Origin: JBHEKP01 sp041859375
GTDB taxonomy: Bacteria; Hydrogenedentota; Hydrogenedentia; Hydrogenedentales; CAITNO01
NCBI GenBank assembly: GCA_041859375.1
Contig: JBHEKP010000324.1
Location: forward strand, 1-24,211
Reading direction: 5' to 3'
DNA: 24,211 nt
Under the pieces are notes generated by a model that saw nothing but the letters and a program-made list of their open reading frames with translations, did no database searches and was not told where the DNA came from. This document shows positions 18,241-24,211 of this stretch, in pieces. Positions within the stretch are counted from its first letter, which is position 1, and each line of letters begins with the position of its first letter. The translations under genes and the position numbers were made by a program.

Positions 18241-19059
18241 ATGGACAGGGAACCCACCACACTCAAGGGCGTGTGCCGCTATGACGGCACCGGCTTCTCC
18301 GGATGGCAGCGGCAGGAAAACGGGCCGTCCGTCCAGGCGGCCATCGAGGACGCCTTCGCCAAAATCGCCGGACAGCCGGTGCCCATCCAGGGCGCGGGGC
18401 GCACCGACGCCGGGGTGCACGCGCTGGGGCAGGTCTTCTCCTGCCGGTGGCCCGGCGCGCCGCCGGTGCGGCTGCGCCACGCGGTCTCCAAAATGCTCGC
18501 GCCCGGGGTGCGCGTCGAGTCATTGGAAACGGCCCCGCCGGAATTCAACGCGCGCTTTTCCGCCAGGGCCAAGCGCTACCTCTACGCCTTCGATTTCGGC
18601 CGCGAGCCGGACCCCCTCGCGGCGCGCTATTCCTGGCATGTGCCCTACGCGGTGGATTTGGGGCTGCTGGAGTCCTGCCTGGGCCTGTTCACGGGGCGGC
18701 GCGACTTCGCGGGGTTCCAAAGCGCGGGCAGCCAGATGAAAACCACCGTGCGCACCGTCTTCTCCGTCACCCTCCACCGGGGCGGCTGGTCAGGCCCGGC
18801 GGATCATCCGAACCAGTGGCATTTGGAATTCTTCGGCGACGGGTTCCTCTACAAAATGGTGCGCAACATCTGCGGCACCCTCATCGAGGTGGCCCGGGGA
18901 CGCTTCCCCGCCGCCTTCATCACCGGCCAGCTTGCCGCGCGCGGCCCCTTCCGGGGCCATTGCGCCCCGCCGCAGGGCCTTGCCCTGGCGCGGGTTTATT
19001 ACGATGACCTTCCCCCGGAAATCGCCGCCCTGTGCCCGGAAGGGGAAAAGGGCCGCTGA
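18241..19059 (+). CDS. truA: tRNA pseudouridine(38-40) synthase TruA
   Basis: A 272-residue protein matching TruA, which converts uridines 38, 39 and 40 in the tRNA anticodon stem-loop to pseudouridine. Visible blocks are 'YDGTGFSGWQRQ' near the start, the catalytic 'GRTDAGVHA' with D56, 'FNARFSARAKRYLY' and, in the C-terminal part, 'GDGFLYKMVRNICGTL'. Length is normal for the family. The ATG follows the small winged-helix gene by 24 bases and has only a weak ribosome site, so it may rely on readthrough from its neighbour. The gene acts in the cytoplasm and looks complete. Confidence 0.95.
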   Translation: MDREPTTLKGVCRYDGTGFSGWQRQENGPSVQAAIEDAFAKIAGQPVPIQGAGRTDAGVHALGQVFSCRWPGAPPVRLRHAVSKMLAPGVRVESLETAPPEFNARFSARAKRYLYAFDFGREPDPLAARYSWHVPYAVDLGLLESCLGLFTGRRDFAGFQSAGSQMKTTVRTVFSVTLHRGGWSGPADHPNQWHLEFFGDGFLYKMVRNICGTLIEVARGRFPAAFITGQLAARGPFRGHCAPPQGLALARVYYDDLPPEIAALCPEGEKGR

Positions 19060-19096
19060 AATGAAACCGGCCTTCCGTCCCCGCCTGAATGCGAAG

Positions 19097-19128
19097 CCGG
19101 GACGGCCTCCCGAAGGAAACCGTCCCGG
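19097..19128. terminator. Stem-loop between converging truA and WD40 genes
   Basis: Perfect 9-bp inverted repeat CCGGGACGG (19097-19105) and CCGTCCCGG (19120-19128) with a 14-base loop. CCGTCCC at 19075-19081 can also pair with the first arm. It lies between two converging genes and probably ends both transcripts, though no T-run is seen on either side. Confidence 0.5.
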
Positions 19129-19157
19129 CGGTGTGTCGCTTCAGCCGCTGTGCGCGT

Positions 19158-22100
19158 TCAGCCTGTGCGGCGGACGACGCCCAGCACCACGAGGCCCAGG
19201 CCCAGCAGGAACAGATCGGCCAGACGGCCCTTCACGGCCCCGGGTGTGAAAGAGCCCTTCCGGCATCCGCCGCATCCGCCGCACCCGCCGTCTCCGTCCA
19301 TGCCAAGCTCATCCCGGTCGAGCAGGCCGTTGCCGTCCGCGTCCATCTGGTCAAAGACATCGCGGGTCAGCCCCGGCAGGGCCAGTTGCGCCTCGCCAAA
19401 GCTGAGGAACTGGTCCGCGTCCGTGTCGGCCGCGTCAAACCCGGCGGACAACTGGTTCCGCGCCTCCTCCGGGGTGGGCGGTGTTTCCGGCTCGCCCTCC
19501 TGTTCCACCGGCTGCGGCCCCATGGACACGGCAAAATTCACCAGCGAGCCCGCGGCCGCCTGGGAGCCCGCCGCCGGTGTCTGGCTGATCACCCGCCCCA
19601 CCTGCGTTGTGGGGTGGTATTCCTGCGTCACCGTGCCCACAACCAGGCCGAGCCCGGTGATTGCCGCCTGCGCCTGGGTCTGGGTCAGTCCGGCCAAATC
19701 CGGGACTGTGGCCGTTTGCGGACCCTTGGACACCGCCAGGTTCACCAATGTGCCGGGCGGCACCGTGGCGCCCGCCGCCGGGGTCTGGCTGATCACCCGT
19801 TCCACCGGAATGATGTTGTTGAACTGGAGGGTCACAACGCCCTGCGCAAGCCCCGCCCCGGCAAGCGCCGCCTGCGCCTCCGTGAGGGTCATGCCGGACA
19901 CGTTGGGCACGGCCACCGGTTGGGGGCCCTTCGACACCACCATGTCCACCGTTGTCCAAATCTGCGCCTGCGCGCCCGCCGCCGGGGTTTGGCCGACCAC
20001 CTCGTCCACGGGGGCCGTCGGATGGTACGCCTCCGTTTCCCCGCCGACGTACAGACGCGCGGCCGTGATTGCCTGGCGCGCCGCGATGCGTTCAAGGCCG
20101 GCCAGGTTGGGAACCGCCACGGTTTCCACCCCCAGCGAATACACCAGATCCACCGGCGCGCCCGCGTCACCGAGCAGATTCGCGGCGGGCTGCTGTTCCA
20201 GCACCTGTTCCGCCGGAACCACCGCGTCATAGCGCCCCGTCTCGTTGCGCACATACATTCCCGCCGCCTCCGCAAGCTGCCGCGCCGCCGTGCGGGCAAC
20301 CCCGGTCAGCGCGGGCACCCGCACCGGGCGGGGTTCCCCCGGCAGCGCCCACAGCCGGGCGATGCCGTCCCCGCCGCCGGTGAGCAAAAAAATGCCGTTG
20401 GGGAAAAAGCCGGCGTCTTGAACATCGAAAATACTCTCGTCCAATGAGAGCAGTTCAACTCCGGTGCCGGCATTGCACACCTGGGCGCCTCCGCTTGTGT
20501 TGTTGGAGGCAAACGCCATCGTTCCGTCCGGGGAAAAGCATTTGGTTTCGTACAGGGATGCGGACTGCAGGATTGCGCCTGTCGCCGCGTCCAGTATGGC
20601 AACGCTTCCCGCGCCGTTTCTTTCCGCCACAAGGATGGTGGCGCTGTCATCGGAAAAGGCCGCTTTCCCCGGTTTGCCTGATGTGTACTGGCGCAATTGC
20701 GCGCCGGTGGCGGCGTCCCAAAGGGTCTTGGTGTCCCCCCCGAAGTCCCACCATGTCAAAACCCGCATGCCATCAGGGGAGAAAGTGCCCCCGCTTCCCG
20801 GAAAAGACTGAAGCTGCGCGCCCGTGGCCACATTCCACAGGATGACGGTCTGGTTCGGACCGCCGATTGACGCCGTGAGCAGTGTCATCCCGTCGGGTGA
20901 AAATTCAACAACGGAAATGTTTGAGGAGTGCCCCGTGAGTTCCCGTATGGCGGCGCCGGTTGCGGTGTCCCAAAGCTTGATCTTGTCTCCGTGGCCTGCG
21001 GCCGCGATGGAACCATTGGGGGACAATGCGGCGGGGCCCGCGCTTTCGCCGAAACTTCTGATCAACGCGCCCGTGGGCGTTTCCCACAGGTTCATCTTCC
21101 CGTCTCTCATCTGTGATGTCGTCAGCACTTTTGACAAATCGCCGGAAAGGGCCACTGCGGACACGGCGAGGGTGTGGCCGGTGAAATTCCGGATGAGCCC
21201 GCCCGTGTCCGTGTTCCACAATTTCGGGGCCACATCGGCATGCGTGCCGCCCGTGAGCAGCCCGGCCCCGTCCGGGGTGAGGTCGATGCCGTCCACCCCG
21301 CCGTCATGGCCCGTGAAGGTCAGAATTTCCGCCCCGGTTTCCGCGTTCCACATCACAACCTTTCCAATATCCTGATCCGTGTCCGGAATCCATGCGCGCC
21401 CCCCCGCAAGCACCCGTGAACCGTCAGGTGAAAAGGCCACGGCATAGCAGCCGTCGGATATGGTAAACGTCCTCTGCTCCTCACCCGTCGCAAGGTTCCA
21501 CAGCTTTGCCTCGCCGTAATACTGCTGGGTGTCCGGGTTGTGGTATCCACGCGCGCCGGTGAGCAGCAGCGCGCCGTTTCCTGAAACATCCAATCCGGTA
21601 AACTCTCCCGCGCCGGTGATCGCAAAGGTTCGGATGAGCTCACCCGACTGCGTGTTCCACACCCTGACCTGGTTGTCTTCCGCCCCCGTCAGCACCTGGG
21701 CGCCGTCCGGGGTAAAGACGGCCGCCGTGACCCTCTTTGTGTGTCCTGTGAAGGTGCGCAGAAGTTCGCCCGTGTTTGTGTTCCACAGTTTTGCCGTGGA
21801 ATCACTTGAGCCTGTCAAGACCTTTGAACCGTCCGGGGAAAAGGCAACGGTGTTGATCGCCTTATCGGCGTCCCCGCCGTGGCCGGTGAAGGCCCGGATA
21901 AAATTGCCCGTGCCCATGTTCCAGAGATTCACCGCCGCGTCATCGTGGCCGGTGAGCAGCAGCAAACCGTCCGGCGAACATCCCACCGCGGTAACCGTCC
22001 GGCCTCCCCCGAGTGTTCGGACAACTTCTCCCGTGTCCAAATCCCACAACCGCGCATTTCCATCGCCGGAACCGGTCACCATGTGTTCCCCGTCCGGTGT

Positions 22101-22247
22101 GACAACCGGCCGGGCCGTCAAGGTGCCGTAACCATATTGAACCAGCGGTTCGGTGAGGGTTGCTGCGGCATGTGCCGCGGCGGACGGCAATGCCGCCAAA
22201 AGAAGGGTGACAATCAAAAAGACAGAAAACCGAGAGATGGCAACCAT
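19158..22247 (-). CDS. Secreted WD40-PASTA-EF-hand protein with C-terminal sorting tail
   Basis: A 1029-residue exported protein. A signal peptide (1-27) is followed by 14 WD40-type repeats to about residue 640 ('SPDG..LLTG..D...LWN..TGE..R.F.GH'), enough for two seven-bladed propellers. Four PASTA domains follow (about 645-905), each with 'VP.L.G' and the 'V..Q.PAAG' turn. Two EF-hand loops ('DTDADQFLSFGE', 'DADGNGLLDRDE') lie near 932-985. The tail has 'GGCGGCGGC', a hydrophobic helix ('LADLFLLGLGLVVLGVV') and 'RRTG', like a CTERM surface-sorting signal. There is no kinase domain. The start is ATG 22247, six bases after GGAGGA; the ATG at 22262 overlaps that site. A promoter with perfect TATAAT precedes it. 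It probably is a surface scaffold or ligand-binding protein; no enzyme motif was found. Confidence 0.9.
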   Translation of the reverse strand: MVAISRFSVFLIVTLLLAALPSAAAHAAATLTEPLVQYGYGTLTARPVVTPDGEHMVTGSGDGNARLWDLDTGEVVRTLGGGRTVTAVGCSPDGLLLLTGHDDAAVNLWNMGTGNFIRAFTGHGGDADKAINTVAFSPDGSKVLTGSSDSTAKLWNTNTGELLRTFTGHTKRVTAAVFTPDGAQVLTGAEDNQVRVWNTQSGELIRTFAITGAGEFTGLDVSGNGALLLTGARGYHNPDTQQYYGEAKLWNLATGEEQRTFTISDGCYAVAFSPDGSRVLAGGRAWIPDTDQDIGKVVMWNAETGAEILTFTGHDGGVDGIDLTPDGAGLLTGGTHADVAPKLWNTDTGGLIRNFTGHTLAVSAVALSGDLSKVLTTSQMRDGKMNLWETPTGALIRSFGESAGPAALSPNGSIAAAGHGDKIKLWDTATGAAIRELTGHSSNISVVEFSPDGMTLLTASIGGPNQTVILWNVATGAQLQSFPGSGGTFSPDGMRVLTWWDFGGDTKTLWDAATGAQLRQYTSGKPGKAAFSDDSATILVAERNGAGSVAILDAATGAILQSASLYETKCFSPDGTMAFASNNTSGGAQVCNAGTGVELLSLDESIFDVQDAGFFPNGIFLLTGGGDGIARLWALPGEPRPVRVPALTGVARTAARQLAEAAGMYVRNETGRYDAVVPAEQVLEQQPAANLLGDAGAPVDLVYSLGVETVAVPNLAGLERIAARQAITAARLYVGGETEAYHPTAPVDEVVGQTPAAGAQAQIWTTVDMVVSKGPQPVAVPNVSGMTLTEAQAALAGAGLAQGVVTLQFNNIIPVERVISQTPAAGATVPPGTLVNLAVSKGPQTATVPDLAGLTQTQAQAAITGLGLVVGTVTQEYHPTTQVGRVISQTPAAGSQAAAGSLVNFAVSMGPQPVEQEGEPETPPTPEEARNQLSAGFDAADTDADQFLSFGEAQLALPGLTRDVFDQMDADGNGLLDRDELGMDGDGGCGGCGGCRKGSFTPGAVKGRLADLFLLGLGLVVLGVVRRTG

Positions 22248-22293
22248 GATGTTTCCTCCCATGTTGCGTTAAACCAACCCACTACACGCTCCA

Positions 22294-22320
22294 ATTATAC
22301 CCGCAAACAAAAAAAAAGCA
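22294..22320 (-). promoter_or_regulatory. Promoter of the WD40-PASTA gene
   Basis: On the minus strand perfect TATAAT (22299-22294) lies 46 bases before the start codon. A TTGCTT-like -35 element lies 16 bases further upstream, separated by a T-rich spacer. Confidence 0.65.
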
Positions 22321-22339
22321 ACACATCCCCGCGGCGCTG

Positions 22340-22369
22340 GTGACACGCCGCGCCCGCGCGGGGTACAAT
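22340..22369 (+). promoter_or_regulatory. Sigma70-type promoter of the YhhN-family gene
   Basis: GTGACA (22340-22345), 18-base GC-rich spacer, TACAAT (22364-22369), about 36 bases before the start codon. Five of six bases match in each box. Confidence 0.75.
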
Positions 22370-22405
22370 GGGGCAGGCAGAAAACCGGGCGGGAGTTGTC
22401 GCACC

Positions 22406-23035
22406 ATGATACCAAGCGTTCTGTTGACCGTGGCGGCGCTGGCGGCGCTGCTGGGCACCGCGTCCATGGGAAACCATGTGTCGGGCATGTTCAAGATGCT
22501 GGCGTCCACGGGTTTCATCGCCATGGCGGTTTCCTCCGGCGCGTGCCACAGCCTCTTCGGTCTGGCCGTGCTGGTGGGGCTTTTCTTCTCATGGTGGGGC
22601 GACCTGTTTCTGATTTCGGGCACGGACAAGATATTTCTGCTCGGCGTTGGCTCCTTTTTCCTGGCCCATGTGGCCTACGGCGCGGCGTTCATCCTTTACG
22701 GGGTGCGGTGGGACTGGTCGCTCGGCGCGCTGGCGGTGCTGCTGGTTCCGGCGGTGGTGATGGCGTTGTGGCTGAATCCGCACCTGGGGGACATGCGCGT
22801 TCCTGTCTTCGCCTATATTGTGGTGATCACGCTCATGGTGGCGCTGGCGGCGGGCGCTTCGGCGCGGCGGGGCGACTGGGTGCTGCTGCTGGGCGCGCTG
22901 CTCTTTTACGCGTCCGACATCTTTGTGGCCCGCGGCCGTTTTGTCGCCCCCGGCGCGGTCAATGCCCAAATCGGGCTGCCCCTGTACTACGCCGCGCAGC
23001 TCGTCATCGCCTGGTGCGCCACGCTGGCGCGGTGA
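22406..23035 (+). CDS. YhhN-family membrane protein (lysoplasmalogenase-like)
   Basis: A 209-residue, strongly hydrophobic protein with about eight membrane helices. It carries YhhN/TMEM86 marks: 'FKMLAST' near the start, 'FFSWWGDLFL' in the third helix, 'GSFFLAHVAYG', 'LLFYASDIFVA' and 'LPLYYAAQLVIAW' at the end. Animal TMEM86B hydrolyses the vinyl-ether bond of lysoplasmalogens; bacterial YhhN proteins are poorly characterised, so the reaction is a family inference. The start is the ATG at 22406, ten bases after GGGAG; an upstream in-frame ATG would overlap the promoter. It diverges from the WD40 gene and converges on the GH99 gene, whose stop lies six bases away with no terminator between. 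Confidence 0.83.
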   Translation: MIPSVLLTVAALAALLGTASMGNHVSGMFKMLASTGFIAMAVSSGACHSLFGLAVLVGLFFSWWGDLFLISGTDKIFLLGVGSFFLAHVAYGAAFILYGVRWDWSLGALAVLLVPAVVMALWLNPHLGDMRVPVFAYIVVITLMVALAAGASARRGDWVLLLGALLFYASDIFVARGRFVAPGAVNAQIGLPLYYAAQLVIAWCATLAR

Positions 23036-23041
23036 GCGTGC

Positions 23042-24127
23042 CTAGCGCGCCTTCAGTTGTCCCGCCCAGTGCCGGGTGCGGTCAAGGTACCATTCCGGCG
23101 GCAGTCCCTGATGGTCGGCGTAGGTGAATCCCGGCGACTGCCTTGGCGCTGCGGGCTCTATCTGCGTGCCCTCGTGCCACTCGTTGTAGGACGTGACGGA
23201 GACGATCTCCGGATTCACCGCCAGTGCCGCGGCGAACATGCGGTCATAGTAGGCGCCCTTTTCGCGGTCCCGCCGGTTTTCCCCGTTCCAGGGGCGGATG
23301 CGCGTGTCGTCATAGCCCGGACCGGCGCTTGGGATGAAAATCATGCCCTTTTCAGCCAGCCACCGCGCCATGCCCGGCCAGTTTTCCACCGTTGATCCGT
23401 GGGTGAACCCGTCGGTGGCGAAATAGGTGTAGGCCCCGTCAAATCCGCCCCGCCTCAGCGCCTCCCCGTCCTTTTCCTTCACCCAAAGACCCACGGCGAC
23501 GCAGTCCAGGGGCGTGTCCCGGATGGTGTCCGCGCCGGTTTTGGTGAAAATGGAGGCCCATTCCCCGGGCGGGGTCAGATAGGAGTCATACACGTAGACA
23601 AGCGGCCTGCCCTTGTGCCGGAACAGCGCGGGATGGGCGCCATAATGCTCGTGGAGGTACGCCAGCGCCTGCCGGGTGGTTGCCGCGCCGCGCCCGGGGA
23701 AGGGTTCAAGGTGGAAACAGACCTTCATGCCCGTTTCCCGCGCCGCCTCGAACACCACCGGAAGGGCCTTGTTGGTGGGGTGATCCGTTCCCCACCACGT
23801 CACCGCGGCCACCCCAACCCCTGCCCGTTTCATCTCCTCCATGTGCCGCCGCGTGTCGTTGGGGTTCATGGAACTGTAAAGCCCCGCGGCGGGGTAGAAG
23901 TTCGCACCGATGTCCTCCGGCGGCGTGAACGCGGTTCCGGAGCCGTCCTTGAGCAGCACGTTGTGGTTCCAGTGCGACCAGTGCCCGTCCGTGTCCGGGT
24001 TGCGGTACCACGTGTAATAGAACGCGTGCACCCGCTCCGACTGCGGGGCATCCTCTCCGGCCGGCGCGGGGGGCGCGGCCAAGAGCGTCAGCGCGGGAAG
24101 GCACAGGGTCAGCAGAATGCGGTTCAT
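23042..24127 (-). CDS. Glycoside hydrolase family 99 endo-alpha-mannosidase-like enzyme
   Basis: A 361-residue secreted enzyme with a signal peptide (1-24, cut near APAG-E). It shows the GH99 layout: 'FYYTWYRNPDTDGHWSHWNH' near the start, 'LYSSMNP', 'GVAAVTWWG', 'HLEPFPGR', 'FDGAYTYF' and the catalytic 'YNEWHEGTQIEP' with E316 and E319. In studied GH99 enzymes this Glu pair drives a mechanism through a 1,2-anhydro sugar that cleaves inside alpha-mannosyl chains, such as Glc/Man-alpha-1,3-Man or alpha-1,2-mannan. Both residues are present and the length is full, so an active enzyme is likely. Its lack of a lipobox suggests a periplasmic or secreted location. AGGAGA lies five bases before the ATG. 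Single gene converging on the YhhN-family gene. Confidence 0.9.
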   Translation of the reverse strand: MNRILLTLCLPALTLLAAPPAPAGEDAPQSERVHAFYYTWYRNPDTDGHWSHWNHNVLLKDGSGTAFTPPEDIGANFYPAAGLYSSMNPNDTRRHMEEMKRAGVGVAAVTWWGTDHPTNKALPVVFEAARETGMKVCFHLEPFPGRGAATTRQALAYLHEHYGAHPALFRHKGRPLVYVYDSYLTPPGEWASIFTKTGADTIRDTPLDCVAVGLWVKEKDGEALRRGGFDGAYTYFATDGFTHGSTVENWPGMARWLAEKGMIFIPSAGPGYDDTRIRPWNGENRRDREKGAYYDRMFAAALAVNPEIVSVTSYNEWHEGTQIEPAAPRQSPGFTYADHQGLPPEWYLDRTRHWAGQLKAR

Positions 24128-24158
24128 GCCGGTCTCCTATCGTATCGGTTGGCCGCAG

Positions 24159-24188
24159 ACACTACCACAATTCCGGGCCCCCTGTCTC
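24159..24188 (-). promoter_or_regulatory. Weak candidate promoter of the GH99 gene
   Basis: Minus strand GAGACA (24188-24183), 18-base spacer, TAGTGT (24164-24159) with TGG before it. It is placed 31 bases before the start codon, but both boxes match poorly. Confidence 0.3.
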
Positions 24189-24211
24189 CCCCCAAAAAAG
24201 CGCGGGCGCGC

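Noticed and set aside
19158..22247. A PASTA-type Ser/Thr kinase
   Set aside because: No kinase motifs (GxGxxG, HRD, DFG) occur; the N-terminal two thirds are WD40 repeats.
22248..22262. ATG 22262 as start of the WD40-PASTA gene
   Set aside because: It would include the GGAGGA ribosome site within the coding region; ATG 22247 has ideal spacing and begins the signal peptide.

Overview
The window is a GC-rich (visibly well above 60% G+C), densely coded bacterial segment with 16 protein genes. No rRNA, tRNA, CRISPR array or transposase was seen. The gene content suggests a Planctomycetes/Lentisphaerae/Hydrogenedentota-like, sugar-degrading bacterium. The clues are a DUF1559-like pseudopilin with an H-x10-DG tail motif, a Tat-exported sugar-isomerase-fold protein, a membrane-anchored neutral-ceramidase-like protein, large secreted beta-propeller enzymes and the 'accacggaa..cacggaa' intergenic repeats. 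This placement is an inference from gene families; no marker gene here fixes the phylum.

Layout. (1) Bases 1-220 hold short direct repeats. (2) A minus-strand operon (6544 down to 262) encodes a secreted GH9-fold protein that has lost its catalytic residues, a large secreted active-looking GH9 enzyme with a calcium-type beta-propeller in front, and a Dcr2/PAP29-like metallophosphoesterase joined to the GH9 gene by an ATGA overlap. (3) A divergent gene encodes a REC-HisKA-HATPase sensor kinase with an unusual cysteine cluster in its receiver domain. (4) The gene for ribosomal protein bL36 (zinc-poor YkgO type) has a near-consensus promoter and a stem-loop terminator. (5) Plus-strand genes follow for a Tat-exported fucose-isomerase-like protein, a pseudopilin with its own terminator, and a fused alpha-beta 2-oxoacid dehydrogenase E1, also with its own promoter and terminator. 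(6) A three-gene plus-strand operon encodes an NAD-type zinc alcohol/polyol dehydrogenase, a membrane-anchored neutral-ceramidase-like protein and a SpoIIM-like membrane protein. (7) A small winged-helix-like protein and TruA come next. (8) A converging 1029-residue secreted protein has 14 WD40 repeats, four PASTA domains, two EF-hands and a Cys-Gly/transmembrane C-terminal tail. (9) A YhhN-family membrane protein and a converging GH99 endo-alpha-mannosidase-like enzyme end the window.

How it fits together: the GH9 operon and GH99 enzyme point to extracellular breakdown of beta-glucan and alpha-mannan type polysaccharides. The exported isomerase-like protein, the polyol dehydrogenase and the E1 enzyme would fit downstream carbon metabolism, though substrates are not proven. 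The sensor kinase shares an intergenic region with the GH9 operon and could be its regulator (inference). Promoters fall into two visible classes: those with recognisable -35 boxes at 17-18 bp, and those with weak -35 boxes but a 'TGC' extension directly before the -10 box. The most unusual items are the paired active and dead GH9 proteins, the propeller/PASTA/EF-hand/CTERM protein, the REC cysteine cluster and the divergent thiamine-diphosphate motif of the E1 fusion.
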